Source of the DNA: Rhizobium sp. R711
GTDB lineage: Bacteria > Pseudomonadota > Alphaproteobacteria > Rhizobiales > Rhizobiaceae
Direction of reading: 5' to 3'
Assembly: GCF_002211365.1 (NCBI RefSeq)
Contig: NZ_LOKZ01000015.1
Coordinates: 1 to 64,000, forward strand
Length of the DNA: 64,000 nt
Positions 15,015-24,674 of the stretch are shown one piece after another. The notes under the pieces were generated by a model, which was given only the letters and a program-made list of their open reading frames with translations, did no database searches and was not told the DNA's origin. The translations under genes and the position numbers were made by a program. Each line of letters begins with the position of its first letter. The stretch's first letter is position 1.

Positions 15015-16238
15015 TCAGTCCTTGGCCCAGAACTTCCAGAACGGCTTCTTTGAGGCGACTTCCACAGGTTCCGGCTGCTCTACCGGCGCGAATGCCAGCG
15101 GGCTCGGCGTGGGGACCGGAATCTGAGCCGGAACGGCAGCGGCGACGGCGATTTCCTTTGCTTCGGGCGTGGCCGGAGCAGCACCGGGAGCAGCATTTGC
15201 AGCAACCGTGGATGCGGTCTTGCTCGCCATCATCTCTTCGAGATCGGCGACTTTGACCATCTTGCCGGCCTCGAGCGAGGTGCCGGTCGGCGCATAGGCC
15301 AGTTCGCGACCCTTCCTGAGCTTCGCGACCACGGCCTTGCGCTCGGCCTCGCTCGGATCGTACCAGGCCATGCCGTCATATTTCTTCATGGCTTTGGCGT
15401 AGTCGGCGTCGTAGGTCTTGCCGTAGGAGGCAAGGGCAGCCGTCAGCGCCGGCGGCGTCGACATTGCCGGGCACTTCCCGGCCGCATTGAATTCGCCATT
15501 GTCGGTTGCCTGCTGATTGAAGACGTACTTCTTCTCGCAGAAATTCACCTCAGGAGGACGCTTGGTGACCTCGAAGTTGTCGTAGCCGACCTTCAGCATG
15601 TTCCAGAACTCGATGTTCGAGTTGAGGCGATGCCGTACCATGTTCTCCGCCGTCATGCGGAACGGGAACGCCTGAAGCTGCACCGTCGACTGGCCGCCGG
15701 CAAAGGCATCGCGAGCGAACGCGTAAATCTCCAGCACCTGCTGGTCGGTCATCGAGTAGCAGCCCGACGAAGAGCATGCGCCATGGATCATCAGATTGGT
15801 GCCGTTACGGCCGTTGACGGCGTCGTAGCGGTTCGGGAAGCCGGTGTTGATCGCGAGATAATACTTCGAATTCGGATTCAGGTTGGCGCGTGTCAGCTCA
15901 TAGAAGCCTTCCGGCGCCTGCCGGTCACCCTCCTTCACCTTCGGGCCGAGGCGGCCCGACCAGGCGCAGATCTTGTATTCGGCGATCTTGTCGAAGCGAT
16001 TGTCGGTCTTCGCCTTCCAGATCTCCAGCGCGCCTTCTTCCTTGAAGATGCGGATCATGATCGGCGAATTGCGCTGCATGCCCTTGGCCGACATCTCGGA
16101 CAGGATCTTCGGCGGTAGCGGCTGCTCGACCTTGTTCTTGACCTTCGAGAGGTCGACCTGGGCCGTTTCCAATGCATCGTTGCAGCCGGCCAGGGCCAGA
16201 GCGATCAGGGAAACATATGCAAAATGACGAATGCGCAT
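15015..16238 (-). CDS. YafK-type L,D-transpeptidase lipoprotein
   Basis: A protein of 407 residues. A lipobox (LALAGC) ends the signal sequence at ~19, so it is a probable lipoprotein. The YkuD/YafK catalytic motif is present as MIHGACSSSGCYSM with the nucleophilic cysteine. The C-terminal third is an Ala/Pro-rich linker ending in KKPFWKFWAKD, probably disordered with an aromatic-basic tip. Members cut or form 3-3 peptidoglycan or lipoprotein cross-links. It forms a two-gene unit with tusA. Confidence 0.85.
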   Translation of the reverse strand: MRIRHFAYVSLIALALAGCNDALETAQVDLSKVKNKVEQPLPPKILSEMSAKGMQRNSPIMIRIFKEEGALEIWKAKTDNRFDKIAEYKICAWSGRLGPKVKEGDRQAPEGFYELTRANLNPNSKYYLAINTGFPNRYDAVNGRNGTNLMIHGACSSSGCYSMTDQQVLEIYAFARDAFAGGQSTVQLQAFPFRMTAENMVRHRLNSNIEFWNMLKVGYDNFEVTKRPPEVNFCEKKYVFNQQATDNGEFNAAGKCPAMSTPPALTAALASYGKTYDADYAKAMKKYDGMAWYDPSEAERKAVVAKLRKGRELAYAPTGTSLEAGKMVKVADLEEMMASKTASTVAANAAPGAAPATPEAKEIAVAAAVPAQIPVPTPSPLAFAPVEQPEPVEVASKKPFWKFWAKD

Positions 16239-16425
16239 TCAAAATAGCCCATCAACAGTATGCAACCCAGCCCCAGGTGCGGAGCGAATCATAGGCTGAC
16301 TATGGTTCACAAACTCTTAGCAGCCTATGAAGCGCGCTCGCGTCCCCCGCAAGTAGGAATGTTACTGATAACATTATTGTGGCCAAGGTTTGGCCTCATT
16401 CACCGCGCAGCCATCTCTTCGACTA

Positions 16426-17379
16426 CTACAAATTGCGGCCCATGTTGAGGAATTTCTGCCGACGGTCGTTGCGAAGCTGCTCGCCAGTGCGGTTGGAAAG
16501 TTCGCCGAGAGCATTGGCAATGACATCGCCGGTGGCAGCAATCACGCTGTCCGGATCGCGGTGCGCGCCGCCGAGAGGCTCGCTGATGATGCCGTCGATG
16601 ATGCCAAGCGCCTTCAGATCCTCGGAGGTGATCTTCATGTTGGTAGCCGCTTCCTTGGCGCGGGCGGAATCGCGCCAGAGGATCGAAGCCGCACCTTCCG
16701 GTGAGATGACGCTGTAGATCGCGTGCTCCAGCATGTAGACACGGTTGCCGGTGGCGATCGCGATTGCGCCGCCCGAGCCGCCTTCGCCGATGACGACGGA
16801 GACGATCGGCACCTTCACCGACAGGCACATTTCCGTCGAGCGTGCGATGGCTTCGGCCTGGCCACGTTCTTCGGCGCCGACGCCCGGATAGGCGCCTGCC
16901 GTATCGACGAGGGTGATGACGGGAAGGCCGAAGCGGTCAGCCATCTCGAGGACGCGGATCGCCTTGCGATAGCCTTCTGGACGGGCGCTGCCGAAATTGT
17001 GCTTTAGGCGGCTCTTCGTGTCATTGCCCTTTTCCTGGCCGAGAACGGCGACGGGCTGGCCGCGGAAGCGGGCAAGCCCCGCCTGGATAGCGGCATCCTC
17101 AGAGAACTTGCGGTCGCCGGCGAGAGGCGTGAATTCCTGAAACAGCGTCTTGGCATAGTCGACGAAATGCGGTCGCTGCGGATGGCGCGCAACCTGTGTC
17201 TTCTGCCAGGCGTTCAGCTTCGAATAGATGTCGAGCATCGCTTCGCGAACGCGAACTTCGAGCCTGCCGATTTCATCGGACGTGTCGATACTCTCGTCTT
17301 CCGTGGCGAGCTTCTTCAGTTCGATGATCTTGCCTTCGAGGTCGGAGATCGGCTTTTCGAAGTCGAGATAGTTGTGCAT
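16426..17379 (-). CDS. accA: Acetyl-CoA carboxylase carboxyltransferase subunit alpha
   Basis: A protein of 317 residues, the family length for AccA, which with AccD transfers the carboxyl group from biotin to acetyl-CoA to make malonyl-CoA. Characteristic stretches: MHNYLDFEKPISDLEGKI, ARHPQRPHFVDY, GDRKFSEDAAIQAGLARF, RVLEMADRFGLPVITLVDT, PGVGAEERGQAEAIA, GEGGSGGAIA and ISPEGAASILWRD. It lies downstream of xerD on the same strand, with 63 bases between. Confidence 0.97.
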   Translation of the reverse strand: MHNYLDFEKPISDLEGKIIELKKLATEDESIDTSDEIGRLEVRVREAMLDIYSKLNAWQKTQVARHPQRPHFVDYAKTLFQEFTPLAGDRKFSEDAAIQAGLARFRGQPVAVLGQEKGNDTKSRLKHNFGSARPEGYRKAIRVLEMADRFGLPVITLVDTAGAYPGVGAEERGQAEAIARSTEMCLSVKVPIVSVVIGEGGSGGAIAIATGNRVYMLEHAIYSVISPEGAASILWRDSARAKEAATNMKITSEDLKALGIIDGIISEPLGGAHRDPDSVIAATGDVIANALGELSNRTGEQLRNDRRQKFLNMGRNL

Positions 17380-17442
17380 GAGGTGCGTTTCCGTTCCTTT
17401 TGCCGGGGCTACTTTGTATGAGCTCGCCCTTTGTTGCCGGTC

Positions 17443-18396
17443 CTATTCCTGCTTTTTGGCCTGTTTGGCAAGGGGGTGGTGTGTTTGGACCAGTTGTTGA
17501 AGCCGTTCCTCCAACACATGCGTATAAATTTGCGTGGTTGAAATGTCCGAGTGTCCGAGCAGTTCCTGAACGACGCGAAGATCAGCGCCGTTGGCGAGAA
17601 GGTGGCTCGCAAATGCATGCCGCATGACGTGCGGCGAGATCATAGATGGGGTGAGACCTGCCCGGATCGCAAGCTTCTTCAAGTCACGTGCGAAAACCTG
17701 GCGCGGCAGGTAGCCTTCCCGGGAGGCTGCGGGAAATAGCCAGAGGCTTTCCTGTGGCACCTTGGCGGCAGCGTTCTCGGCGGCGAGCATCCGGCCGTAG
17801 AGCTTCAGTGCCACGATCGCCGATTGCGACAGCGGCACGAGACGTTCCTTGTTGCCCTTGCCACGGATCATCAGGAAGCGTCCGTCCTGATCGAGCACAC
17901 GGGCTGGAAGAGAGACGAGCTCGCTCACACGCATCCCTGTTGCATAGAGGAGCTCAAGAAGGGCCAGCATCCGAAGCCGCTGCAGTTGGCCGGGCGCGGG
18001 ATCCTGCGCTTCGGTTTCCGCCTGCTCGAGCAAACGGCCAACCTCATCGACCCCCATCGTCTTCGGCAGAGCCCGGCCCTTCTTCGGCGCATCGAGAACG
18101 CCAGTCGGATCGTCGGTGCGCAGGCTTTCGGCGTAGAGAAACTTGTAGAACTGGCGCATCGCCGCCAGCCGCCGCGCCTGGGACGATGGCTTGAACCCAT
18201 GCGCGGCGAGGGAAGAGAGATAGGCCGAAAGATCCGCCGATGTCGCCTCCAGCAGGCGCACGCTCTTGCCGTTCAGGAAGCCATGAAGATCGTCAAGATC
18301 GCGCTCATAGGAAGAAAGTGTATTGGCGGCTGCGCCCCGCTCCGCGCTCATCATTTCCAGAAAGGCTTCGACGTGAACCCAGCCGAGATCCTTCAT
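17443..18396 (-). CDS. xerD: Tyrosine recombinase XerD
   Basis: A site-specific recombinase of 317 residues with an N-terminal SAM-like core-binding domain and a C-terminal catalytic domain. Catalytic residues are visible in ATGMRVSEL (Arg), GKGNKER (Lys), [12 protein letters not shown] (His-x-x-Arg) and [14 protein letters not shown] (His and nucleophilic Tyr). Position beside the aroKB operon is the usual alphaproteobacterial context and argues for chromosome-dimer resolution rather than a mobile-element integrase. Starts 4 bases after the small gene upstream. Confidence 0.93.
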   Translation of the reverse strand: MKDLGWVHVEAFLEMMSAERGAAANTLSSYERDLDDLHGFLNGKSVRLLEATSADLSAYLSSLAAHGFKPSSQARRLAAMRQFYKFLYAESLRTDDPTGVLDAPKKGRALPKTMGVDEVGRLLEQAETEAQDPAPGQLQRLRMLALLELLYATGMRVSELVSLPARVLDQDGRFLMIRGKGNKERLVPLSQSAIVALKLYGRMLAAENAAAKVPQESLWLFPAASREGYLPRQVFARDLKKLAIRAGLTPSMISPHVMRHAFASHLLANGADLRVVQELLGHSDISTTQIYTHVLEERLQQLVQTHHPLAKQAKKQE

Positions 18397-18400
18397 CGTC

Positions 18401-18577
18401 TCACTTCTTGGACGGGTTGATGGCGCCGGTGGACGGAGGGTTGATCCGCTCGGACGGAATACGGATCGTCACGTCACGCTCCTGCGGCTCGACGAAAGCA
18501 ACCAGTGCCCACATCGTTCCGTATATCGCACCGGCGATGATCGCCAATATGGCGAGAAAACGGAACAAACTCGGCAT
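18401..18577 (-). CDS. Small membrane protein upstream of xerD (58 aa)
   Basis: A short gene of 59 codons including stop. The product begins [20 protein letters not shown], a single membrane helix of ~20 residues, followed by a polar tail ([20 protein letters not shown]). GGAG lies 8 bases before the ATG, and the stop is 4 bases from the xerD start, so the two are probably translationally coupled. Function unknown; one helix plus a short outside tail suggests a membrane-associated small protein. It shares a divergent promoter region with aroK. Confidence 0.7.
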   Translation of the reverse strand: MPSLFRFLAILAIIAGAIYGTMWALVAFVEPQERDVTIRIPSERINPPSTGAINPSKK

Positions 18578-18723
18578 TCAGTAACTCCATGGCTCTGCTT
18601 CTTTATGAAGAAGCATGTTTGCAAGTGCAAGAAGATGCATTTGAACCACGTTTCCCTTGCCCGCGACTTGACGCTACACCTGCATTTGTCGATACCGTTC
18701 GCAAACAAAGTGTGAATGGACCA

Positions 18724-19314
18724 ATGAGCGACCCAGTTCTGACCGTTGCCGAAAGCTTGAAAGACAGGGCTCGTGCTGCGCTCGGTTCTCGCAATCTGAT
18801 CCTGGTCGGATTGATGGGCGCAGGCAAATCCTCTGTTGGCCGGATCGTCGCGCATCAGTTGGGCATCCCCTTCGTCGACAGCGATGCCGAGATCGAGAAG
18901 GTCTCCCGCATGTCCATCACCGAACTCTTCGCCGCTTACGGCGAGGAAGAGTTCCGCGCGCTTGAAGGCCGTGTCATGAAACGCCTCTTGAAGAACGGGC
19001 CGCGTGTGGTCTCCACCGGCGGCGGTGCTTTCATCAACGACCGGACGCGCAAGCATATCAAGAAGGGCGGCCTCTCCATCTGGCTGAAGGCGGACCTCGA
19101 TGTTCTCTGGGAGCGGGTCAGCAAGCGCGATACGCGCCCGCTGCTCAAAACAGAGAACCCCAAGCAGACCCTCGAAAACCTCATGAACGCGCGTTATCCG
19201 ATTTACGAGCTCGCCGACCTTACCGTCCTCTCGCGCGATGTGCGCAAGGAACTGATGGCCGAGGAGATCCTTAAAGCCATGATCGACGCCCGAACCGAAA
19301 GTGCAGCCCGATGA
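18724..19314 (+). CDS. aroK: Shikimate kinase
   Basis: A protein of 196 residues phosphorylating shikimate at O3. P-loop GLMGAGKSSVGRIVA, substrate residues DSDAEIEK, STGGGAFINDRTR and the lid RDTRPLL are present. The frame is open 45 codons further upstream, but that part has no family similarity and would overlap the promoter region, so the ATG at 18724 is preferred although its ribosome site is weak. The last four bases overlap aroB (ATGA), so the two are translationally coupled. Confidence 0.94.
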   Translation: MSDPVLTVAESLKDRARAALGSRNLILVGLMGAGKSSVGRIVAHQLGIPFVDSDAEIEKVSRMSITELFAAYGEEEFRALEGRVMKRLLKNGPRVVSTGGGAFINDRTRKHIKKGGLSIWLKADLDVLWERVSKRDTRPLLKTENPKQTLENLMNARYPIYELADLTVLSRDVRKELMAEEILKAMIDARTESAAR

Positions 19315-20441
19315 ATGCGATTGCCCCTGCCTCCGAACGCAAGGTTCACGTGCCACTCGGCGAGCGCGCCTACGATATCCTGATCGGGCCGGGCCTGATC
19401 GCACGCGCCGGCGCTGAGATCGCTTCGCGCCTGAAGGGCCGGAAGGCGGCTGTCATTACGGACGCGCATGTAGCGCCGCTTTATCTTGACGCGCTGGTTC
19501 AAAGCTTGGAACAGGCTGGCATCGCGTCCGCGACCCTCGTGCTGCCGGCTGGCGAGAAGACCAAGAGCTTCGAGCATCTGATAACTGTTTGCGACAAGGT
19601 CCTCGAAGCGCGGATTGAACGCAACGACTGCGTCATCGCGCTTGGCGGCGGCGTTATCGGCGACCTCTCAGGCTTTGCCGCCGGCATCGTGCGGCGCGGG
19701 ATGCGTTTCGTACAGGTACCGACTTCGCTGCTGTCGCAGGTCGATTCCTCGGTCGGCGGCAAGACCGGCATCAACAGCCGCCATGGCAAGAACCTCCTTG
19801 GCGTCTTCCATCAGCCGGACTTGGTGCTCGCAGACACCGATGTTCTGAATTCGCTAAGTGCGCGTGAGTTTCGTGCCGGCTATGCAGAGGTCGCGAAGTA
19901 CGGCCTGATCGACAAGCCTGACTTTTTCGCGTGGCTGGAAGCCAACTGGCAGGCGGTTTTTGCCGGCGGTGCGGCACGCATCGAGGCGATCGCCACGAGC
20001 TGCCAGGCAAAATCCGATGTCGTCGTTGCCGACGAGCGCGAGACCGGACAACGCGCGCTCCTCAATCTCGGCCACACCTTCGGCCACGCGCTGGAGGCGG
20101 CAACCGCCTATGATAGCTCGCGTCTCGTTCATGGCGAAGGTGTTTCAATCGGCATGGTTCTGGCGCACGAATTCTCGGCGCGCATGAACCTCGCAAGCCC
20201 GGATGATGCCCGCCGCGTCGAAAGCCACCTCAAGGCTGTCGGTCTTCCGACCCGCATGTCGGAAATTCCGGGCGCGCTGCCGCCGGCCGAAGTGTTGATG
20301 GACGCGATTGCTCAGGACAAGAAGGTGAAGGGCGGCAAGCTGACCTTCATTCTCACCCGCGGCATCGGGCAGTCCTTCGTCGCCAATGATGTTCCCGCTT
20401 CGGAAGTACTGAGCTTCCTCAAGGAGAAGCACCCGCAATGA
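19311..20441 (+). CDS. aroB: 3-dehydroquinate synthase
   Basis: A protein of 376 residues converting DAHP to 3-dehydroquinate with NAD and a divalent metal. Family blocks: LPAGEKTKSF, ALGGGVIGDLSGFAAGI, QVPTSLLSQVDSSVGGKTGI, NLLGVFHQP, AEVAKYGLI and NLGHTFGHALEA (metal His), plus HGEGVSIGM. Middle gene of a tightly overlapping trio: it overlaps both aroK and the CorC-type gene by ATGA. Confidence 0.97.
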   Translation: MNAIAPASERKVHVPLGERAYDILIGPGLIARAGAEIASRLKGRKAAVITDAHVAPLYLDALVQSLEQAGIASATLVLPAGEKTKSFEHLITVCDKVLEARIERNDCVIALGGGVIGDLSGFAAGIVRRGMRFVQVPTSLLSQVDSSVGGKTGINSRHGKNLLGVFHQPDLVLADTDVLNSLSAREFRAGYAEVAKYGLIDKPDFFAWLEANWQAVFAGGAARIEAIATSCQAKSDVVVADERETGQRALLNLGHTFGHALEAATAYDSSRLVHGEGVSIGMVLAHEFSARMNLASPDDARRVESHLKAVGLPTRMSEIPGALPPAEVLMDAIAQDKKVKGGKLTFILTRGIGQSFVANDVPASEVLSFLKEKHPQ

Positions 20442-21748
20442 CCCTCGAAGGCACGCTGGCATTTCTTTCCGTATACTGGCCGGAAATTGTCTCCATCGTG
20501 GCCCTCGTCCTCATGTCGGCGTTCTTCTCCGGTTCGGAGACGGCGCTGACCGCGGTATCCCGTAGCCGGATTCACACGCTCGAAGCCAATGGCGAGGAAC
20601 GCGCAGGGATTGTGCGCCAGCTCATAGAGCGCCGCGATAGGCTGATCGGTGCGCTGCTCATCGGCAACAACCTTGCCAACATCCTCTCCTCGTCGTTGGC
20701 CACTAGTCTGTTTCTCGGGCTGTTTGGCAACTCGGGCGTTGCGCTTGCGACTTTGGCGATGACCGTCATTCTGGTCATCTTCGCCGAAGTGCTGCCGAAG
20801 AGCTGGGCGATTTCGACGCCGGATCGGTTTGCACTGAACACGGCCTATGCAGTCAAGATGTTCGTCGCCGTCGTCGGTCCGGTGTCGTCTTTCGTCAATG
20901 CGATCGTTCGCCGGATCCTGTCGCTCTTTGGTATCAATCTCTCGCGGGAGGTCTCGATGCTCTCCGCGCATGAAGAACTGCGTGGCGCTGTTGACTTGTT
21001 GCATCGTGAGGGATCGGTCGTAAAGGCGGACCGCGACCGCTTGGGCGGTGTCCTCGATCTCGGCGAACTGGAACTCTCCGACATCATGGTCCACCGCACC
21101 GCGATGCGGGCGATCAATGCCGATGATCCGCCGGAGGTGGTCGTGCGGACAATTCTCGAGAGCCCGTTCACGCGCATGCCGCTCTGGCGGGGGACGACGG
21201 ATAACATCATCGGTGTGGTTCACTCCAAGGATCTGCTGCGCGCACTTGCCGAGCGCGACGCCGAGCCGGAGCACCTCGACATCATCAAGATCGCCCAGAA
21301 GCCGTGGTTCGTACCCGATAGCACCAGCCTTGAAGCCCAGCTGAACGCATTTCTGCGCCGCAAGCAGCATTTCGCCGTCGTCGTCGACGAGTATGGCGAA
21401 GTGCAGGGCATCGTGACGCTGGAGGACATCCTCGAGGAGATCGTCGGCGACATTGCCGATGAGCACGACATCGACATCCAGGGCGTGCGGCAGGAAGCGG
21501 ACGGTTCCATAGTGGTGGATGGCAACGTTCCCATCCGCGATCTCAACCGCGCGCTGGATTGGCATCTGCCGGATGAGGAAGCGACAACGATCGCAGGCCT
21601 TGTCATTCACGAGTCGATGACAATCCCGGAAGAGCGACAGGCCTTCACATTCTACGAAAAGCGCTTCATCGTCATGAAGCGAGAGAAGAACCGCATCACC
21701 AAACTTCGAATCCGGCCGGCTGAGGAAAACGAGGCAGGTCCGGCCTGA
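20438..21748 (+). CDS. HlyC/CorC-family (CNNM-type) membrane protein with CBS pair
   Basis: A protein of 436 residues: a DUF21/CNNM transmembrane domain (residues ~1-190; FFSGSETALTAVSRSRI signature), a CBS-domain pair (~205-330; DIMVHRTAMRAI, FAVVVDEYGEVQGIVTLEDILEEIVGDI) and the C-terminal CorC/HlyC transporter-associated domain (GNVPIRDLNRALDW). Relatives affect magnesium or cobalt efflux and homeostasis. ATGA overlap with aroB is a conserved alphaproteobacterial arrangement. Confidence 0.9.
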   Translation: MTLEGTLAFLSVYWPEIVSIVALVLMSAFFSGSETALTAVSRSRIHTLEANGEERAGIVRQLIERRDRLIGALLIGNNLANILSSSLATSLFLGLFGNSGVALATLAMTVILVIFAEVLPKSWAISTPDRFALNTAYAVKMFVAVVGPVSSFVNAIVRRILSLFGINLSREVSMLSAHEELRGAVDLLHREGSVVKADRDRLGGVLDLGELELSDIMVHRTAMRAINADDPPEVVVRTILESPFTRMPLWRGTTDNIIGVVHSKDLLRALAERDAEPEHLDIIKIAQKPWFVPDSTSLEAQLNAFLRRKQHFAVVVDEYGEVQGIVTLEDILEEIVGDIADEHDIDIQGVRQEADGSIVVDGNVPIRDLNRALDWHLPDEEATTIAGLVIHESMTIPEERQAFTFYEKRFIVMKREKNRITKLRIRPAEENEAGPA

Positions 21749-21815
21749 GGCGAGCGTCCTAGCCATGGTCGCTGTGGAAAGGAGTCCGCCGCGACATCAC
21801 CATTATGGATTTGAT

Positions 21816-22295
21816 ATGTTTGATATTTTCTGGCGGGCTGTCGTCATCGGCATCGGGGCGACCGTTCTTATGGATATCTGGGCAATTGTGTATGCAAAAG
21901 CCACCGGCAGCGCGCTGCCGAACTGGGCGCCGATCGGTCGCTGGTTCTGGCACCTGAAGGACGGCAAGGTTTTCCACGACGACATCGGCACGGCCGCACC
22001 TTATGAGCGCGAACTCGCGCTCGGCTGGATTGGCCATTATGCCGTCGGCATTCTCTACGGCATACTGCTTGTGGTGCTGGTCGGTCCCGGCTGGCTGGCG
22101 GAACCGACCTTTCTTCCGGCGTGGATCTGGGCGATCGTCACCGTCGGCGCCGGCTGGTTCCTGCTGCAGCCGGGCCTCGGCATCGGCTGGGCGGCATCGA
22201 AGACGCCGAACCCGAACAAGGTTCGCTTCCTCAATCTGGTGGCGCACACGGTCTTCGGCTTCGGGCTCTACGCGACGGCGCTTCTGATCCGCTGA
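21816..22295 (+). CDS. DUF2938 membrane protein
   Basis: A protein of 159 residues with four hydrophobic segments (FWRAVVIGIGATVLMDIWAI, GHYAVGILYGILLVVLVG, FLPAWIWAIVTVGAGWFLL and FLNLVAHTVFGFGLYATALL). The sequence resembles the DUF2938 family, integral membrane proteins of unknown role. An earlier in-frame start (21765) would add 17 polar residues; I prefer the ATG at 21816 because the first helix follows at once, though neither has a strong ribosome site. Confidence 0.75.
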   Translation: MFDIFWRAVVIGIGATVLMDIWAIVYAKATGSALPNWAPIGRWFWHLKDGKVFHDDIGTAAPYERELALGWIGHYAVGILYGILLVVLVGPGWLAEPTFLPAWIWAIVTVGAGWFLLQPGLGIGWAASKTPNPNKVRFLNLVAHTVFGFGLYATALLIR

Positions 22296-22304
22296 AACCA
22301 TGCT

Positions 22305-22343
22305 GTGACGGTCCGGCCGCATTGGAAAGTGCGGCCTTGTCAC
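22305..22343. terminator. Hairpin terminator between DUF2938 and bolA
   Basis: GGCCGCA (22315-22321) pairs with TGCGGCC (22330-22336), and outer GTGAC/GTCAC (22305-22309, 22339-22343) extends the stem. It lies between convergent genes and can serve both. Confidence 0.65.
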
Positions 22344-22363
22344 CCATATAGGGGCCGTGCCCG

Positions 22364-22645
22364 CTACCAGCGCACCGGTTCGCCGGGGGCTGCCGGTTCG
22401 ACGGCGAGCGCATGCAATCCGGCATCCAATTCTGGCTTCAAAAGCTCCGTGATCGCGCGGTGCCGCGCCAGTCGGGGCATGCCGGTAAACTTGGCGGATA
22501 CGATGCGCACCCGCATATGGGTCTCGCCCGTCCCCGTCATATCAGGCTGATGACCTGCATGAAGATGGCTTTCATTGATGACGCTCAAGCGTTCCGGCGC
22601 GAATGCGGCGGTCAGCTTTTCTTCGATGCGGGTCTGCAGGGTCAT
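22364..22645 (-). CDS. bolA: BolA-family protein
   Basis: A protein of 93 residues with the BolA fold: an N-terminal helix (LQTRIEEKLTAAF), LSVINESHLHAGH with the metal/cluster-binding histidine region, HMRVRIVSAKFTGMPRLARH and the C-terminal LDAGLHALAVEPAAP. BolA proteins pair with monothiol glutaredoxins in Fe-S handling. The internal ATG at 22645 gives the family length; the longer frame from 22696 does not. Divergent from the J-domain gene. Confidence 0.9.
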   Translation of the reverse strand: MTLQTRIEEKLTAAFAPERLSVINESHLHAGHQPDMTGTGETHMRVRIVSAKFTGMPRLARHRAITELLKPELDAGLHALAVEPAAPGEPVRW

Positions 22646-22745
22646 GGTCTCGTTGCTTTGCGAAAAAGGTTCCCACCAAGCCAGCAACATTCCCATTTGT
22701 CAATTCTTGTTGTGGCCTCTTCGCAGGCTTAAAATTAGAGCCGTC

Positions 22746-23357
22746 ATGAGACTCGATTCCAAATATTTCGACCGCATCCGCACCCGCCGCAAACGCGAGC
22801 AGGAAACCGAACAGGCTCCCCCTTCCTGTCAGTGGGACGGCTGCGACAAGAAAGGCGTGCATCGCGCTCCCGTCGGACGCAATGCCGAGGGGCAGTTCTT
22901 TCTGTTCTGCTTCGAACACGTCAAGGAATACAACAAGGGCTACAATTACTTTTCCGGCCTCTCCGACGGTGAGATCGCGCGCTATCAGAAGGAAGCGATA
23001 ACAGGCCATCGCCCAACCTGGACGGTCGGCGTCAACAAGTCGGCCAAGGACAGCCCGCTGCATTCCGATATGCGGTCCGGTTCCTACCGCGTGCGCGATC
23101 CCTTCGGCTTCGTCAACGGTACCAAGGGAAACGGCCCGCGCTTCCCTGAGCAGCGCAAGCTGAAAAGCCTGGAAGCCAAGGCCTTCGACACGATGGGCCT
23201 CGATGCCAGCGCGACCTCCTCGGAGATCAAGAGCCGCTACAAGGAACTGGTCAAGAAACACCACCCTGACGCCAACGGCGGCGACCGCGGTTCGGAAGAG
23301 CGGTTCCGGGCCGTCATCCAGGCCTATCAATTATTGAAGCAGAACGGTTTTTGTTAA
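22746..23357 (+). CDS. J-domain (DnaJ-like) protein
   Basis: A protein of 203 residues. The C-terminal ~55 residues are a J domain (AFDTMGLDASATSSEIKSRY, then HHPDANGG with the HPD motif, FRAVIQAYQLL), while the N-terminal part has a Cys/His patch (CQWDGCDKKGVHRAP). The J domain at the C-terminus is the reverse of DnaJ and typical of a rhizobial family found just upstream of cobS. It is presumably a co-chaperone for DnaK. A link to cobaltochelatase is suggested only by position. Confidence 0.85.
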   Translation: MRLDSKYFDRIRTRRKREQETEQAPPSCQWDGCDKKGVHRAPVGRNAEGQFFLFCFEHVKEYNKGYNYFSGLSDGEIARYQKEAITGHRPTWTVGVNKSAKDSPLHSDMRSGSYRVRDPFGFVNGTKGNGPRFPEQRKLKSLEAKAFDTMGLDASATSSEIKSRYKELVKKHHPDANGGDRGSEERFRAVIQAYQLLKQNGFC

Positions 23358-23669
23358 TTCCCGTCCTTGCTCTTGGTCTTCAATCAGGTATGGTCCCAAA
23401 TCGGCTGAGGCCGCAGGCAATCGCGGCATAAGTTTCTGCGTTTGTCTCACAGGCGCCTCGGCCACTTCCGGGCGCGGCGTTTCTTGTCCGGGACTTTGTT
23501 CAAGAATGCTCGCTAGCGGTAGATTATCGCCCCCGAGGTTTCGTTTCAGTCCCGGAGAAGCATCGCCGACGTTCCGACATGAACGAGCGCGGGGTAGACT
23601 GCGGCGTCGTGGTTGCGAAATGGGCTGAGACAGTATGGTCGGGTGTCGGGCACCCGCCTTGGAGACATG
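23358..23669. other. Intergenic region before cobS
   Basis: About 310 bases without a credible gene. One partial match to a B12-box-like string (AGTCCCGGAGA around 23549) was noted, but no other cobalamin-riboswitch element is present. I see no clear promoter or repeat here. Confidence 0.5.
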
Positions 23670-24662
23670 ATGAGCAAGATTGACCTTGATATTTCGGAGC
23701 TTCCGGACACCACCGTTTCGGTCAGGGAGGTCTTTGGTATCGATTCCGACATCCGCGTGCCGGCCTATAGCCAGGGCAGCGCCTATGTTCCGGACCTCGA
23801 CCCCGACTATCTCTTCGACCGCGAGACCACGCTCGCCATTCTTGCCGGCTTTGCCCATAACCGACGCGTGATGATCTCCGGCTATCACGGCACGGGTAAG
23901 TCCTCGCACATCGAACAGGTCGCCGCCCGCCTCAACTGGCCCTGCGTTCGTATCAACCTCGATAGCCACGTCAGCCGTATCGACCTCGTCGGCAAGGATG
24001 CGATCGTCCTCAAGGACGGTCTGCAGGTCACGGAATTCAAGGACGGCATCCTGCCCTGGGCCTACCAGCACAATGTCGCGCTCGTCTTCGACGAATACGA
24101 TGCCGGCCGCCCCGACGTCATGTTCGTCATCCAGCGCGTTCTGGAATCGTCGGGCCGCCTGACGCTGCTCGACCAGAGCCGTGTTATCCGCCCGCACCCA
24201 GCCTTCCGTCTGTTTGCGACCGCAAACACGATCGGTCTCGGTGATACGACGGGCCTCTATCACGGCACGCAGCAGATCAATCAGGCGCAGATGGACCGCT
24301 GGTCGATCGTCACGACGCTGAACTACCTGCCGCACGACCATGAAGTGAACATCGTTGCTTCCAAGGTGAAGAGCTTTGGGAAGGACAAGGAAGGCCGCGA
24401 TACCGTCTCCAAGATGGTGCGCGTCGCCGATCTGACTCGCGCCTCCTTCATGAACGGCGATCTGTCGACCGTCATGAGCCCGCGTACGGTTATCACCTGG
24501 GCCGAGAACGCCGAGATTTTCGGCGACATCGCGTTCGCCTTCCGCACCACGTTCCTCAACAAGTGCGATGAACTGGAACGTCCCCTGGTGGCCGAACACT
24601 ACCAGCGTGCTTTCGGCGTCGAGCTGAAGGAAAGTGCTGCCAACATCGTTCTGGAGGCCTAA
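23670..24662 (+). CDS. cobS: Cobaltochelatase subunit CobS
   Basis: A protein of 330 residues, the AAA+ ATPase of the aerobic CobNST cobaltochelatase, which inserts cobalt into hydrogenobyrinate a,c-diamide. Walker [10 protein letters not shown], Walker [10 protein letters not shown] and [13 protein letters not shown] (sensor 1) are present. Two ATGs lie side by side (23667, 23670); GGAG is best spaced for the second. It is followed by cobT at 12 bases; cobN is not in this window. Confidence 0.96.
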   Translation: MSKIDLDISELPDTTVSVREVFGIDSDIRVPAYSQGSAYVPDLDPDYLFDRETTLAILAGFAHNRRVMISGYHGTGKSSHIEQVAARLNWPCVRINLDSHVSRIDLVGKDAIVLKDGLQVTEFKDGILPWAYQHNVALVFDEYDAGRPDVMFVIQRVLESSGRLTLLDQSRVIRPHPAFRLFATANTIGLGDTTGLYHGTQQINQAQMDRWSIVTTLNYLPHDHEVNIVASKVKSFGKDKEGRDTVSKMVRVADLTRASFMNGDLSTVMSPRTVITWAENAEIFGDIAFAFRTTFLNKCDELERPLVAEHYQRAFGVELKESAANIVLEA

Positions 24663-24674
24663 GGCCGACCGATC

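Noticed and set aside
17443..18396. xerD as an island integrase
   Set aside because: It sits beside aroKB, the usual chromosomal context of xerD, with no attachment repeats or cargo genes.
23540..23570. B12-box-like string AGTCCCGGAGA before cobS
   Set aside because: Other conserved cobalamin-riboswitch elements (a GGGAA...GGTG block, CCCGC) are absent, so a riboswitch is not supported.
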